Notes: generated by a model from the letters alone, not told the origin. Positions 34,452 to 43,120 are shown, counted from the first letter of the stretch. The stretch is DNA of 64,000 nucleotides from Oceanisphaera litoralis (GCF_016907015.1 NZ_JAFBBE010000002.1:62001-126000), one strand, 5' to 3'. Made by a program: numbers and translations.

Positions 34452-34853
34452 ATGGGACTCGACATGTACGCCTTCAAAATCAGGCCCGCCCTGTTAGCCG
34501 ACCCGGAAGCCATGGTCGATTTGCAACCTGCCGGATCGGGGGAGAACGAGGAAGACCAGGCCGAGCAGATAGCCTCCTGGCGCAAGCACCCCAACCTGCA
34601 TGGTTGGATGCACCACTTGTATATCGCCAAGGGCGGTACTGACCGCGAGTTCAACGGCAACACGGTCCGGTTGACCGAAGAACTGCTGGACGTGCTGGAA
34701 GCCGACATTACCGCCGGCGAGCTGCCCCCGACCTCGGGCTTTTTCTTCGGGCAGTCCACCCCGGAGGACAGGGACGACGACCTGCTGTTCGTGGCCAAGG
34801 CTCGAGCGGCGCTGGCCGAGGGGTATGTGGTGTTTTACGACAGTTGGTGGTGA
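34452..34853 (+). CDS. Conserved phage protein of the MGLDMY type, unknown
   Basis: A 133-aa acidic protein. It begins MGLDMYAF and contains WRKHPNLHGWMHHLYIAKGG, a combination I recall from many phage proteins of unknown function. The C-terminal half is acidic with two hydrophobic strands (TSGFFFGQST, ALAEGYVVFYDSWW). SD is AAGGAACACC. No catalytic motif is known. Confidence 0.65.
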   Translation: MGLDMYAFKIRPALLADPEAMVDLQPAGSGENEEDQAEQIASWRKHPNLHGWMHHLYIAKGGTDREFNGNTVRLTEELLDVLEADITAGELPPTSGFFFGQSTPEDRDDDLLFVAKARAALAEGYVVFYDSWW

Positions 34854-34863
34854 GGAGCAGAGA

Positions 34864-35367
34864 ATGATGGAAGAAATGACTTTTATGCGGCACCCCGACG
34901 CCCCCCGGCCGCCGACGCCGACACTGACCGCCGTGTTGAAGGACACGCTGGCCGAGCTGGATACCCACCATACCGAGGTTGAGCGAGAACAAGTCCGGTT
35001 GCGGGAGGAGCAGGAGATGTTCGACTTCGACCGAGAGGTGTTCACAGAACAGTTCGACGAATACCTGGGCGAGGAATACGGCAGCATGAGCATCGGGAAC
35101 CTGCAGTTCACCCCCAGCGAGGTGCTGCAGGCGCTGGCACCGGACGACTACGACGCCGGGTTCAGGGACTGGACACGGGATGCCGATCTGGACGGAATCG
35201 ATGACGACTATGACCGGCTGCTGGAGCGACTGGACGCCGCCTTTGCAACTGAACAGCGGTTGCGCAGCCTGACGAGCGCCATCCGCCTCAAGGTGGAGGC
35301 CATGCTGCGCGAGATAGAGGCCGCCCGGAAAAGCTACCAGCAGTGGACAGAAGGAGAGGACGAATGA
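34864..35367 (+). CDS. Acidic coiled-coil early protein, unknown
   Basis: Start at the ATG at 34864 (GAGGAGCAG SD); an ATG directly after it is equivalent. The 167-aa product is highly acidic and largely helical, with coiled-coil segments (EREQVRLREEQEMFDFDREV and near the C-terminus). An extremely acidic small phage protein can mimic DNA, but nothing specific supports that here. It overlaps the next gene by 4 bp. Confidence 0.6.
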   Translation: MMEEMTFMRHPDAPRPPTPTLTAVLKDTLAELDTHHTEVEREQVRLREEQEMFDFDREVFTEQFDEYLGEEYGSMSIGNLQFTPSEVLQALAPDDYDAGFRDWTRDADLDGIDDDYDRLLERLDAAFATEQRLRSLTSAIRLKVEAMLREIEAARKSYQQWTEGEDE

Positions 35368-36005
35368 GCGGATTCGGAACGACCGCCGGCTACCTGCTGG
35401 TGGAACTGTGGCAGTTGTATCTGACCGACCTTGAGGCCAGACGACCACCGGCGCTGTTGGAAACCGACGGTGAGATAGGACTGATGGACGAGCTGGTCAC
35501 CCTGGCGGCCTACACCGGCGACTGGATGGACAGCACCGTGGTTTGGGACCAGTACCCCGGCGTGTTCGACTATGACCAGCCCATACCCTTGGCGAAGTGC
35601 CTGTACCGCCACCGCATCCAACACAACGACGGTATGGGCCTGGATCGGCTGCTGTTCGACTTCTGCCTGCGGGCGGGGGTCGAGCTGCACACGCCGGTCA
35701 GCGGCCTGTACAACATGGCGTTCGAACTGGTCCGGGCGGCGCTCGCCGAAAAACGCCCGGTGGCGGTACGGGACGACTACGACGGTGACTGGCTGGAGCA
35801 GGACCCCCGCGACCTGCAGAAAGCGTGGGCCGAGGTCACCGCCACTGACGCGGCGACGGTGCGTATCGGCGACGAATACCTGTATGTGGTCAATTACCAG
35901 CTGGTTGACCATCACGAAACGGCCAGTGACTTCACCACCGGCGGCTGGATAGAGGCAACTTACCAGCGCATCCAGGCGGCCATGGATAAAGGAGCACAAC
36001 CATGA
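35364..36005 (+). CDS. Early protein, unknown (213 aa)
   Basis: Start at the ATG at 35364, in an ATGA overlap with the previous stop. The product is acidic and mostly helical with aromatic patches (YLLVELWQLYLTDLEARRPP, TVRIGDEYLYVVNYQLVDHH). It belongs to the coupled small-gene run. No domain is recognised. Confidence 0.6.
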   Translation: MSGFGTTAGYLLVELWQLYLTDLEARRPPALLETDGEIGLMDELVTLAAYTGDWMDSTVVWDQYPGVFDYDQPIPLAKCLYRHRIQHNDGMGLDRLLFDFCLRAGVELHTPVSGLYNMAFELVRAALAEKRPVAVRDDYDGDWLEQDPRDLQKAWAEVTATDAATVRIGDEYLYVVNYQLVDHHETASDFTTGGWIEATYQRIQAAMDKGAQP

Positions 36006-36445
36006 TTAAAGCGACCCCCGGCACGGTTATCCGTGCCACGCACCGACCACAGGACCTGGTACCGACATTCATCGAATTCCTGCTGCGCCACGGGGTAAAC
36101 CGAAACCCCCTGAGCCTGCCGCTACCGGACGATGACCACGACTGGTGGCTGTCCGACGACTGCCACTGGCTGTTGCATGAAGACCTGCTGGGCAGCATGG
36201 AGGAGCTGGCCCCACACGGCCACTACTTCGGCGCCCACCCTGGTGACGGCAGCGATTTCGGCTACTGGATGGACGAGGACACGGGTTATACCAACTGGCC
36301 GGGGATGACCAATGGCGATCTGAGTGACCGCTTGCGCGAGGTCATCGCTCAGATGACCGGTGACACCGGGTACAACGACCGCTGCGTCGAGGCGCTGCAG
36401 GAGGCCGCCACACGGCTGGAAGAATGGGGTGACGAGGAGAAGTGA
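36002..36445 (+). CDS. Acidic Trp/His-rich early protein
   Basis: A 147-aa protein overlapping the previous stop by 4 bp. Dense Asp, His and Trp in the first half (DDDHDWWLSDDCHWLLHEDL) and Gly/Asp/Tyr in the middle give an unusual composition that could bind metal. No catalytic pattern is recognised. Confidence 0.6.
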   Translation: MIKATPGTVIRATHRPQDLVPTFIEFLLRHGVNRNPLSLPLPDDDHDWWLSDDCHWLLHEDLLGSMEELAPHGHYFGAHPGDGSDFGYWMDEDTGYTNWPGMTNGDLSDRLREVIAQMTGDTGYNDRCVEALQEAATRLEEWGDEEK

Positions 36446-36447
36446 CC

Positions 36448-36669
36448 ATGGACATTGAGGATTTCCTGTGTCGGTTGAACGACGTTCGCCGCGAGCACAC
36501 CGAGACCCTGGTGGACGAGGCCGATCTGGTCTGGGACTGGCTGGTATCGGCGGTGGGCCTGATGACCGAGGGCCAGATACGGGAGCTGGGCTGGCTGGTA
36601 ACGCAGTTCCCCCCGGAAGTGTTACCGCCGCAAGCACGGGCATTATTGAATGAGGTGGCCGACGTATGA
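36448..36669 (+). CDS. Small acidic helical protein
   Basis: Start at the ATG at 36448 (GAGGAGAAGTGACC upstream); a GTG at 36442 is less likely. The 73-aa product is helical with Leu/Trp repeats (WDWLVSAVGLMTEGQIRELG). Overlaps the next start by 4 bp. Unknown. Confidence 0.55.
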   Translation: MDIEDFLCRLNDVRREHTETLVDEADLVWDWLVSAVGLMTEGQIRELGWLVTQFPPEVLPPQARALLNEVADV

Positions 36670-36878
36670 GCACACTGGAAGAACGCTACCTGCAGAAGTT
36701 GGGGTTGCACTGCCCCGCCTGTGGTCACGACGACATACAAGGTGCATCAATGCAGTCAGACGCTGGCTCCGTCTGGCAGGAAATGTACTGTCCCGCCTGT
36801 GAGGTGGAGTGGGTGGACCTGTACCACCTGTCCGGCATCGTCGGCTGTGACGGATTCAACCCGGGGGACCCCGCATGA
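36666..36878 (+). CDS. Zinc-ribbon protein
   Basis: A 70-aa protein. C-x2-C pairs in HCPACGHDD and YCPACEVEW, about 26 residues apart, form a classical zinc ribbon. The rest is acidic. It overlaps both neighbours by 4 bp. Such small ribbons in phage early regions can bind nucleic acid or host transcription proteins; the target here is unknown. Confidence 0.7.
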   Translation: MSTLEERYLQKLGLHCPACGHDDIQGASMQSDAGSVWQEMYCPACEVEWVDLYHLSGIVGCDGFNPGDPA

Positions 36879-37663
36879 TTACCGATGAACAGATGGTCGA
36901 GGCGCATGACCTGACCAAGAAGATAAGCATCCTGTTACGCCAGGACGTTGACCCGGAGAACCCGCGCCATTGGGACAACGTGGGCATCATGGCCTGCGAG
37001 CACCGGCACTACAACCTGGGCGACAAGGACGGCATCGCCGAGCTGAACGACGCCCTGTTCCGCGCCCTGATGTGGGTGATGGCGGATAACCATCCCGGAC
37101 TCCACGAACAAGGGTATGACCTGGGCAACGAGTACATCCCTTGCCCGGCCCACTGTGAAGGGGCCGACGACTGCGCGGAGTGCGACGGTCGGCAGGAGGT
37201 GATTAACGAGTTCCACGCGGAGGACACCGACGACATGGTGGACCTCTACCACCTGTACGAAGACCAGGTGCCCGGTGACCTCAAACTGCTGATATTGCCG
37301 CTGTACCTGTATGACCACTCGGGATTAACCATGAGCACCGGCCCATTCGGCTGTCGCTGGGATTCGGGGCAGGTGGGCTGGATATTCGCCACCCATCAGC
37401 GGGTCGAGTTCGAGTGGGGCGGCGACTGGGACAAGGCGAAAAGCTACCTCGAAGGTGAGGTGGAGACCTACGACCAGTACCTGACCGGCGACATTTGGGG
37501 GTTCGAGGTCTGGGAGCACGACGAGGAGGAAGACGACCCGACCGAGGGCGAGCTGCTGGACTCCTGCTGGGGGTTCTTCGGTGATGATCCTGAAACCAAC
37601 GGCATGTGGGACCACTGGGCGCCGGAATGGCGTCAGCTTGAACCGGAGGTGGTATGGAACTGA
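36875..37663 (+). CDS. Conserved phage protein with WDSGQVG motif
   Basis: A 262-aa acidic protein. The central LPLYLYDHSGLTMSTGPFGC followed by WDSGQVGWIF is a motif I recognise from many unrelated phages as a protein of unknown function. The N-terminal CPAHCEGADDCAEC segment has several Cys and His that could bind zinc. The C-terminus is very acidic (EHDEEEDDPTEGELLDSCWG). No enzyme role is known to me. Confidence 0.65.
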   Translation: MITDEQMVEAHDLTKKISILLRQDVDPENPRHWDNVGIMACEHRHYNLGDKDGIAELNDALFRALMWVMADNHPGLHEQGYDLGNEYIPCPAHCEGADDCAECDGRQEVINEFHAEDTDDMVDLYHLYEDQVPGDLKLLILPLYLYDHSGLTMSTGPFGCRWDSGQVGWIFATHQRVEFEWGGDWDKAKSYLEGEVETYDQYLTGDIWGFEVWEHDEEEDDPTEGELLDSCWGFFGDDPETNGMWDHWAPEWRQLEPEVVWN

Positions 37664-37920
37664 GAGCGATATACGTCTGCTGGGACTGTATCCCCGTGAT
37701 AGCGAACGCGGATTACACCCATCTGGACCGGGATTACTCGCCCGAGGAAGCCGATCGGAGGATGCAGGCCATCGACCAGGGGTTGGAACGCCTGGGTTGG
37801 GTGATGGTCGGCGACACACTGAAAGACCTGGAGCACTCGACCGCGCCCTGTGACTGCTGCGGGGAGCAACCGGACGGGTATCGCATTCACTGTTACATAG
37901 AGGAGAACACCCATGAGTAA
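37654..37920 (+). CDS. Small Cys-rich early protein
   Basis: An 88-aa protein overlapping the previous gene by 10 bp. Cysteine pairs occur in VCWDC and APCDCCGEQ, with HC near the C-terminus, suggesting zinc binding. The middle helix (ADRRMQAIDQGLERLGWVMV) is amphipathic. Similar phage proteins are of unknown function. Confidence 0.6.
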   Translation: MELRAIYVCWDCIPVIANADYTHLDRDYSPEEADRRMQAIDQGLERLGWVMVGDTLKDLEHSTAPCDCCGEQPDGYRIHCYIEENTHE

Positions 37921-38104
37921 CCTGACGTTGACCGACAGGGTGCTGCTGAAAGACCGACTGTTGAATCTGGTGGTGAAGGCAGAGCTTATCAGCACCCGTC
38001 ATACCCCGGCCGACATAGAGGCGTTCCTGAGCAACCTGGAGGACGGGGATTTTGCGCCCATCGCCGCCGGCATCCGCACCTATCTGGAAGCACAAGGAGA
38101 TTAA
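37913..38104 (+). CDS. Small helical early protein
   Basis: A 63-aa protein overlapping the previous stop by 8 bp. Mostly helical (DRVLLKDRLLNLVVKAELIS) with no Cys and no membrane segment. Its SD (AGGAGAACACCC) lies in the upstream gene. Unknown function. Confidence 0.55.
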   Translation: MSNLTLTDRVLLKDRLLNLVVKAELISTRHTPADIEAFLSNLEDGDFAPIAAGIRTYLEAQGD

Positions 38105-38106
38105 CC

Positions 38107-38397
38107 ATGCACCAGGAAGAAACACTGGCCGTGTTAAGCACCGGTCACCTGACACAGGAAGACGCGAAGCGACTCGGTGAGTTGGCCGGCTGTGACGAAT
38201 ACCGCCACGCCATATGGGATAGAACCTATGGCTACATGCTGAGTGTCCCACTGGTACGCAACATCGTCATCAATCAGGAGCCACCCATGCCGAGCATGGA
38301 ACAGGTGCTGACCTACGCCCACGACAACAGCGTTGACTGGCTGGTGTTGGATGGTGATGGCCCCCTAACCGAGGAGCTACCCCAGTATGGCTGGTAA
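38107..38397 (+). CDS. Small DUF5983-like early protein
   Basis: A 96-aa protein with an AAGGAGATTAACC SD. The C-terminal VDWLVLDGDGPLTEELPQYG resembles the DUF5983 end seen in phage and plasmid proteins beside antirestriction genes. The N-terminal half is helical. Function is unknown; family assignment is from a short motif only. Confidence 0.55.
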   Translation: MHQEETLAVLSTGHLTQEDAKRLGELAGCDEYRHAIWDRTYGYMLSVPLVRNIVINQEPPMPSMEQVLTYAHDNSVDWLVLDGDGPLTEELPQYGW

Positions 38398-38665
38398 ACG
38401 CAAAGATTTAACGGTCAAGCCCCGAAACGAGTTGGGGATTGACCTCGCCACCGCCGGAACCCGCTACCTGATGGACCGGTTAGAGAAGATGGCGGCGACC
38501 TGGGACGTTGACGGCCCTTACCCCTACCGAGAAGACCGGAGAATCAGTCAGATACACCTGACCACGACCTGGACCGAGAGGCAGTTGGATGAATGGCTGT
38601 ATCGCATCGAGTTACCTCAGCGGTGCCACATCTACGGCACCTTTACCCGCGAGGAGGCAGCATGA
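38387..38665 (+). CDS. Small early protein, unknown
   Basis: A 92-aa protein overlapping the previous gene by 11 bp and the next by 4 bp. The basic N-terminus is followed by a strand-helix pattern (RRISQIHLTTTWTERQLDEW, then LYRIELPQRCHIYGTFT). No domain is recognised. Confidence 0.55.
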   Translation: MAGKRKDLTVKPRNELGIDLATAGTRYLMDRLEKMAATWDVDGPYPYREDRRISQIHLTTTWTERQLDEWLYRIELPQRCHIYGTFTREEAA

Positions 38666-38916
38666 GTTTAGTGAAAATACACCGACCCCAGCTGGACTAC
38701 CTGCGGTCACTGGACAACAACACCACCCACCCGCGATTCGGGCGGATAGCCAACCTGCTGGAGTGGTCATTGCGCCGCAACGAGCAGCAACAGTGCCAGC
38801 TCACCGAGCTGTTTGCCCGGCTAGCTCGGTTGGAGCAGCGTATCGAATTTGAGTACCGGGTTAACCGCACATTGGCAGGAGAGAGTGATGGACTGTTATC
38901 AGATGATGAGCGTTGA
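38662..38916 (+). CDS. Small coiled-coil early protein
   Basis: Start at the ATG at 38662, in an ATGA overlap with the previous stop and after GAGGAGGCAGC. The 84-aa product has a basic N-terminus and a heptad-like helix (QLTELFARLARLEQRIEFEY). It overlaps the next gene by 29 bp. Unknown function. Confidence 0.55.
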   Translation: MSLVKIHRPQLDYLRSLDNNTTHPRFGRIANLLEWSLRRNEQQQCQLTELFARLARLEQRIEFEYRVNRTLAGESDGLLSDDER

Positions 38917-39277
38917 GCGGGCCGTCGATCAACTGGCCTGGAACGAAGGTATGGCGCAGGAGCGAGAGGAGGCGCTGACAGCCTACTGTCAGGAGCACCT
39001 GGAACTGACCCTGTGGGTGATGGAGCGGGATCCCGACAAAGCGTTCGACCTGTGGGGGGCCTTGTGCGAGAGCGAGCTGCCGACGGACGCCGAAATGAAC
39101 GCCGCCATGGCCCGCATAGCGACGCTGGACCAGGAAGACATGGCAATGCTCACCCCGAAGGTGCAACGCTATCTGACGGCACTCAGGACGCGATTGCACG
39201 ACCTGATCCTGGCCGAGGGCGAGGACTTGTTTAACGCACAGGAGAAAGCCCATGAGCTGGGTAACGCTGACTGTTGA
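38888..39277 (+). CDS. Acidic helical early protein, unknown
   Basis: Start at the ATG at 38888 after CAGGAGAGAG. The 129-aa product is acidic and helical (CQEHLELTLWVMERDPDKAF). It overlaps the coiled-coil gene below by 26 bp. No known domain. Confidence 0.55.
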   Translation: MDCYQMMSVERAVDQLAWNEGMAQEREEALTAYCQEHLELTLWVMERDPDKAFDLWGALCESELPTDAEMNAAMARIATLDQEDMAMLTPKVQRYLTALRTRLHDLILAEGEDLFNAQEKAHELGNADC

Positions 39278-39530
39278 TACGGCCAACCTCGAAAAGAGCC
39301 TGGCCGAAGCCTTTGCCGAGCTGTCCCGGCGCATGATGGAGGACCTGGAACGCCGGTACGACAACGATATTGAAGCACTGGAGACCGACCATGAAGCGGA
39401 GCTGACCGTGATACGGGATGAAGTGTCCCAACTGGAAGACGAGCTGGAAGAGGCCAACGAAACCATCAAAGCGCTGGAAAGTCAGGTGGAGGAGTTGGAG
39501 GAGCACCTGGCTGAATTTGCGGATTTATAA
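39252..39530 (+). CDS. Coiled-coil protein
   Basis: A 92-aa protein that is nearly one long coiled coil (VSQLEDELEEANETIKALES), strongly acidic. The overlapping start after ACAGGAGAAAGCCC fits. It is the last gene before a double operator at 39531-39578, so it probably ends the early small-gene operon. Role unknown. Confidence 0.6.
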   Translation: MSWVTLTVDTANLEKSLAEAFAELSRRMMEDLERRYDNDIEALETDHEAELTVIRDEVSQLEDELEEANETIKALESQVEELEEHLAEFADL

Positions 39531-39578
39531 AACAGTAACACTGTTATAGTATGCACCACCATGAACAGGAACACTGTA
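39531..39578 (+). promoter_or_regulatory. Double operator and extended -10 promoter
   Basis: AACAGTAACACTGTT (39531-39545) runs directly into TATAGT (39545-39550), giving TGT-TATAGT as an extended -10. A second element, AACAGGAACACTGTA (39564-39578), ends at the probable start codon of the next gene. The regulator could block both transcription start and leader elongation here. Confidence 0.75.
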
Positions 39579-39787
39579 TGAAAGGATGGACACGATGCAC
39601 CAAAGGGATCCCCCGAACGATACCGCTGTACGTGCGACGACTGAACCGCGACACGCGCCAGTTTGCCGTACTGCACCCGACGAGGGGGTGGGTGGAGCTG
39701 GAAACCACCACCCGAGAAAGTTGTTACACCCGTGAGCGCATGAAGCAGGTAGCCGCCAAGGCCCGCCATGCACTCAGACAACCATGA
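39578..39787 (+). CDS. Small basic protein, unknown
   Basis: ATG at 39578 gives a 69-aa basic product (SD-like AGGAACAC, within the operator); an ATG at 39551 would add nine His/Glu-rich residues. Contains RTIPLYVRRLNRDTRQFAVL, a strand-rich core. Overlaps the next frame. No domain is recognised. Confidence 0.5.
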   Translation: MKGWTRCTKGIPRTIPLYVRRLNRDTRQFAVLHPTRGWVELETTTRESCYTRERMKQVAAKARHALRQP

Positions 39788-39804
39788 CCAAAGAGGAAAT
39801 AACC

Positions 39805-40251
39805 ATGACCGTATACAACCTGAATGGTACCAAGATCGCCGTAGAAGACACCCGCGAGATGATCGCCACCCACACCCTGAAAGTCGGTGACCGGGTTCGC
39901 ATCCTGGAGAAGCCGAGCTACGGCGATCCCAAGCTGCACACCGGCATCATCGCCGGGTTTGAACCCTTCAAGGACAGCCCGACCCTGATTATCGCCTACC
40001 TCGAGGTGGGTTATAACAGCGCCGAGCTGAAATTCGTCTACCTGAACGCGCTGCAGGACGAAAGCAAGCGGTTCGAGGTCATCCCGGCCTTCGATGACGA
40101 CCTGCCGCTGGACAAAGCCGATGTGGTGGAGCTGATGAACCGCAACATAAACAAACTCGAGCACGACCTGGATGACGCCAAACGCAAGAAGGCGTACTTC
40201 CTGGCCAAGTTCGGCAAGGTATTCGGCGAAGTCGAACAACTCATCGCCTGA
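39805..40251 (+). CDS. Early protein of unknown function
   Basis: Start at the ATG at 39805 (AAAGAGGAAATAACC) rather than 39784. In the 148-aa product an N-terminal beta region (LKVGDRVRILEKPSYGDPKL) looks like a small SH3-like barrel. The C-terminus is coiled-coil-like (NKLEHDLDDAKRKKAYFLAK). Strong SD. Followed by a hairpin at 40261. Unknown function. Confidence 0.6.
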   Translation: MTVYNLNGTKIAVEDTREMIATHTLKVGDRVRILEKPSYGDPKLHTGIIAGFEPFKDSPTLIIAYLEVGYNSAELKFVYLNALQDESKRFEVIPAFDDDLPLDKADVVELMNRNINKLEHDLDDAKRKKAYFLAKFGKVFGEVEQLIA

Positions 40252-40260
40252 CCCTAGCAC

Positions 40261-40278
40261 CGGCCCCTGCGGGGGCCG
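40261..40278 (+). terminator. Hairpin after the 148-aa gene (weak terminator)
   Basis: CGGCCCC-TGCG-GGGGCCG forms a strong stem but only TT follows, so it may be a processing or partial-termination hairpin ahead of the polymerase genes. Confidence 0.5.
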
Positions 40279-40294
40279 TTACCGGAGAACCACT

Positions 40295-40513
40295 ATGACC
40301 ACGGTACAGAAAATACAAAACCTGATGCACCACAGCAGCTCAGGGTCACTCATGCAGGCATTCCTGTTAGTGGCCCTGGAGCAGTACGCCGTAACGGTGC
40401 AGGAAGCCAAGGGCCACATGCCGGGGCTGACCGACTCTTTTATCAATGAAGCGGCCTGGAACCGGTGTGCCGATGAAGTTATGACCATTTTAGGCAGTAG
40501 GGAGCACCCGTGA
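40295..40513 (+). CDS. Small protein upstream of DNA polymerase
   Basis: Start at the ATG at 40295 (CCGGAGAACCACT). The 72-aa product is helical (LMQAFLLVALEQYAVTVQEA). It ends in a 4-bp overlap with the GTG start of the polymerase. The coupling suggests co-regulation. Function unknown. Confidence 0.6.
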   Translation: MTTVQKIQNLMHHSSSGSLMQAFLLVALEQYAVTVQEAKGHMPGLTDSFINEAAWNRCADEVMTILGSREHP

Positions 40514-42492
40514 AAGAAACAATCGACGCCATCAAGGCGGCCTTCAACCTAGACACCCTGTACTGCCTCGACTTCGAGACTTTCTACGGCAAGGGGTACA
40601 CGCTCAAGGGCCGGACTTATGCCGAGTACATCATGGACGACCGGTTCCGCGCCCAGATGCTGGGGTTCGCGGCCGATGACCAGCCGGTGACCATACTGGA
40701 CCCGCAGGAAATAGAAGACTGGGCCAACGAAGTGCGCGGGCTGCGGGAAGAAGGCATGCGTGTCGGCCTGTTGTGTCAGAACACCCACTTCGACGGCGCC
40801 ATCCTGCGCTGGCGGTACGGGCTGGAGTTCGATTTCTATCTGGACACCATGCTGGTCAGCCGGCTGCGCTATATCAACCGCTCCGCCAGCCTGGCGGCCC
40901 ATGCCGAGCGAGTGTGGCCGGACGACGAGAGCCTGCGCAAGGGGCATGAGCTGGCTTCTGCCATGGGTATTGAAGACTTAATGAGTGAACCCGGCCTGTG
41001 GGAGTCGATGAGTGGCTACTGTGAGCAGGACGTCAACCTGACCCGCCGCCTGCTGGTCCACCACTGGCAGGAAGGGCGGGTACCCGAAATGGAATGGGCG
41101 CTGATGCACATCACCCTGCGCGGGAACATTGAGCCGCAGTTCCTGATAAACACACGGCTGCTGGGCGAGGTAGGGCAGGACCAACAGGCGCTCAAGCTCC
41201 GCGTCGTGGACGAAGCCCAAAGTTATCTGGCGTCGCTGGGGATCGAGGGTATCGGCGCGGATGCCTTCGCCAGCAACCAGAAGTACGCGGCGCTGATCAA
41301 GCGCCTGGGTCTGCGCGTCCCCTACAAGCTGGACAAGAAAGACTTCCAGATGAAACCGGCGCTGGGGAAATCCGACCCGGAGTATGTGAAATTCCAGCAG
41401 GCGAACCCGGTCCACCTGACGGTATACGAGGCCCGCAAGGAAGTGAAGTCAACCATCGCCGCCAGCCGGGCAAAACGCTTGCTGGACACCGCCGGACGGT
41501 TACCCCTGGATGGTTACATGCCGTTCCCCTTGAACTACCACAAAGCCCATACAGGGCGTTGGTCGGGTTCGGAGGCTTGTAACGTTCAAAACCTGCCCAG
41601 GGGGTCAAAACACCGGCTGTCATTGGAGGCCCCGCCCGGGTATCAGGTGGTGGTACGCGACCTGTCCAACATCGAGCTTCGCATGAACCTGTGGTTCTGC
41701 GAACAGGACGACCTGCTGGAGGAAGTGGGCCGGGGCGGTGACCTCTACTGCGCCATGGGGGAGGCCATCTACGGGTACCCAGTGAACAAGAAAGAGAACC
41801 CGGACGAAAGACAGGTTGGTAAGGTCGCTGCGCTTGGCCTCGGATTCCAAATGGGGTGGGCCACCTTCCAGGCCACCATGGCTGGTGGACCGATGGGGAT
41901 GCCACCCACCTTTTTCCCGGATAGTTTCTGTCGGCAGACCAAGTCAGCCTACGACCAGCTTCACCCCATGATCAAGAACATGTGGCACTTCCTGGGCAGT
42001 GTGGTTATCCCGGCCATGACTGACGAGTTGTGCGACATGGAAGTGGGCCGGCATGGTTGCATCAAGGTCCGGTACCAGAGACTTATCCTGCCCTCGGGTC
42101 GCGAGCTGCAGTATCCGGGCCTGCATTGCCAGATGGTCGAGCATGCCCGCGGCGTAGATTATGAGTACCGCTACGACGACGGTACCCGTGATCGGTTCCA
42201 GAAGGTGGTGTGGAAGAAGCTATATGGAGGCGCTTGCCTGGAAAATGCAATTCAGGCGTTGGCCCGCGATGTGGTGGCCGAACACATGGTCAAGACCGAG
42301 CACCTGCTGCAGGCCAACGGCACCGGCTGGGTAGTGGGGTCGGTGCACGATGAAATCCTGTCCATTGTCCGTGATGACGCGGCACAGGCCGAGTACGACG
42401 CCATGGGAACCATCATGGCCACCCCGCCGGCCTGGTGCTTTGACATACCGCTCGCCTCCGAAGGCGGGTTTGATACCTGTTACTCGAAATAA
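40510..42492 (+). CDS. Family A DNA polymerase with 3'-5' exonuclease
   Basis: A 660-aa protein with a GTG start (GTGA overlap). Exonuclease motifs: LDFETF (near 20), CQNTHFDG, and a YCEQDVNLTRR triad. Polymerase motifs: motif A VVVRDLSNIELRMNLW (near 380; the usual DYSQIELR reads DLSNIELR, keeping the catalytic Asp), motif B RQVGKVAALGLGFQMG, motif C GSVHDEILS. Size and layout match T7/LUZ24-type phage polymerases that carry proofreading. It replicates the phage genome with the primase-helicase at 44503. Confidence 0.93.
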   Translation: MKETIDAIKAAFNLDTLYCLDFETFYGKGYTLKGRTYAEYIMDDRFRAQMLGFAADDQPVTILDPQEIEDWANEVRGLREEGMRVGLLCQNTHFDGAILRWRYGLEFDFYLDTMLVSRLRYINRSASLAAHAERVWPDDESLRKGHELASAMGIEDLMSEPGLWESMSGYCEQDVNLTRRLLVHHWQEGRVPEMEWALMHITLRGNIEPQFLINTRLLGEVGQDQQALKLRVVDEAQSYLASLGIEGIGADAFASNQKYAALIKRLGLRVPYKLDKKDFQMKPALGKSDPEYVKFQQANPVHLTVYEARKEVKSTIAASRAKRLLDTAGRLPLDGYMPFPLNYHKAHTGRWSGSEACNVQNLPRGSKHRLSLEAPPGYQVVVRDLSNIELRMNLWFCEQDDLLEEVGRGGDLYCAMGEAIYGYPVNKKENPDERQVGKVAALGLGFQMGWATFQATMAGGPMGMPPTFFPDSFCRQTKSAYDQLHPMIKNMWHFLGSVVIPAMTDELCDMEVGRHGCIKVRYQRLILPSGRELQYPGLHCQMVEHARGVDYEYRYDDGTRDRFQKVVWKKLYGGACLENAIQALARDVVAEHMVKTEHLLQANGTGWVVGSVHDEILSIVRDDAAQAEYDAMGTIMATPPAWCFDIPLASEGGFDTCYSK

Positions 42493-42501
42493 GGATCCGT
42501 T

Positions 42502-43074
42502 ATGAAAGACCTGCTGCACATCAGCCTCGACCTGGAAACACTGAATACAGCACCCGATGCGGTGATCACCTCTATCGCCGCCATCCCCTTCACTATGGAG
42601 TTGGGCGTCTCCGACTGCTCCTGGTACGGCCATTTGAGCATCCAGGAACAGCTGAACGCCGGACGCACCGCAAGTGCCAGTACGCTTTTGTGGTGGTTGA
42701 GGCAGGAGGACGTGGCCCGAGAGGAGCTGGTCCAGGGCCAAGAAGCCATTACTCGGGGGCTGCGGGATGAATTGGCTACGCTGCTCGACTTTGTGGCACT
42801 CGAAAAGCAGCGCAGCAACATCGACACCGTAGCGGTGTGGGGCAACGGCAGCACCTTCGACGTCACCCTGCTGGAGCACCTGTTGCGACAGAACGGGCTG
42901 ACCCCCTTCTGGGATTACCGCCATGTGTACGATATGCGGACGCTGGTGGCATTGAATCCGGCGGTGAAGGAGAGGAACAAGAACAACTTTGTGGGGGTGC
43001 GGCACAACGCCTTCGCTGACGCTACGCACCAAGCTAACGTCATCAGCGAGACCTGGAAGTCGATTCAACAGTAA
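42502..43074 (+). CDS. DnaQ/DEDD-type 3'-5' exonuclease
   Basis: A 190-aa protein. SLDLETLNTAPDAVITSIAA gives the first DxE. GNGSTFDVTLLEHLL gives the second Asp, and RHNAFADATHQANVISETW gives the H-x4-D of motif III. This pattern resembles the Rv2179c/DexA-like phage exonucleases. It follows the polymerase by 9 bp and is closed by a terminator at 43081-43105. Likely roles are proofreading support, RNA primer removal or host-DNA degradation. Confidence 0.82.
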   Translation: MKDLLHISLDLETLNTAPDAVITSIAAIPFTMELGVSDCSWYGHLSIQEQLNAGRTASASTLLWWLRQEDVAREELVQGQEAITRGLRDELATLLDFVALEKQRSNIDTVAVWGNGSTFDVTLLEHLLRQNGLTPFWDYRHVYDMRTLVALNPAVKERNKNNFVGVRHNAFADATHQANVISETWKSIQQ

Positions 43075-43080
43075 CCAACC

Positions 43081-43105
43081 AAGGCCCCAAGACAGGGGCC
43101 TTTTT
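43081..43105 (+). terminator. Intrinsic terminator
   Basis: AAGGCCCC-AAGACA-GGGGCCTT followed by TTTT, 6 bp after the exonuclease stop. Confidence 0.85.
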
Positions 43106-43120
43106 CATAGGAGCACGACC

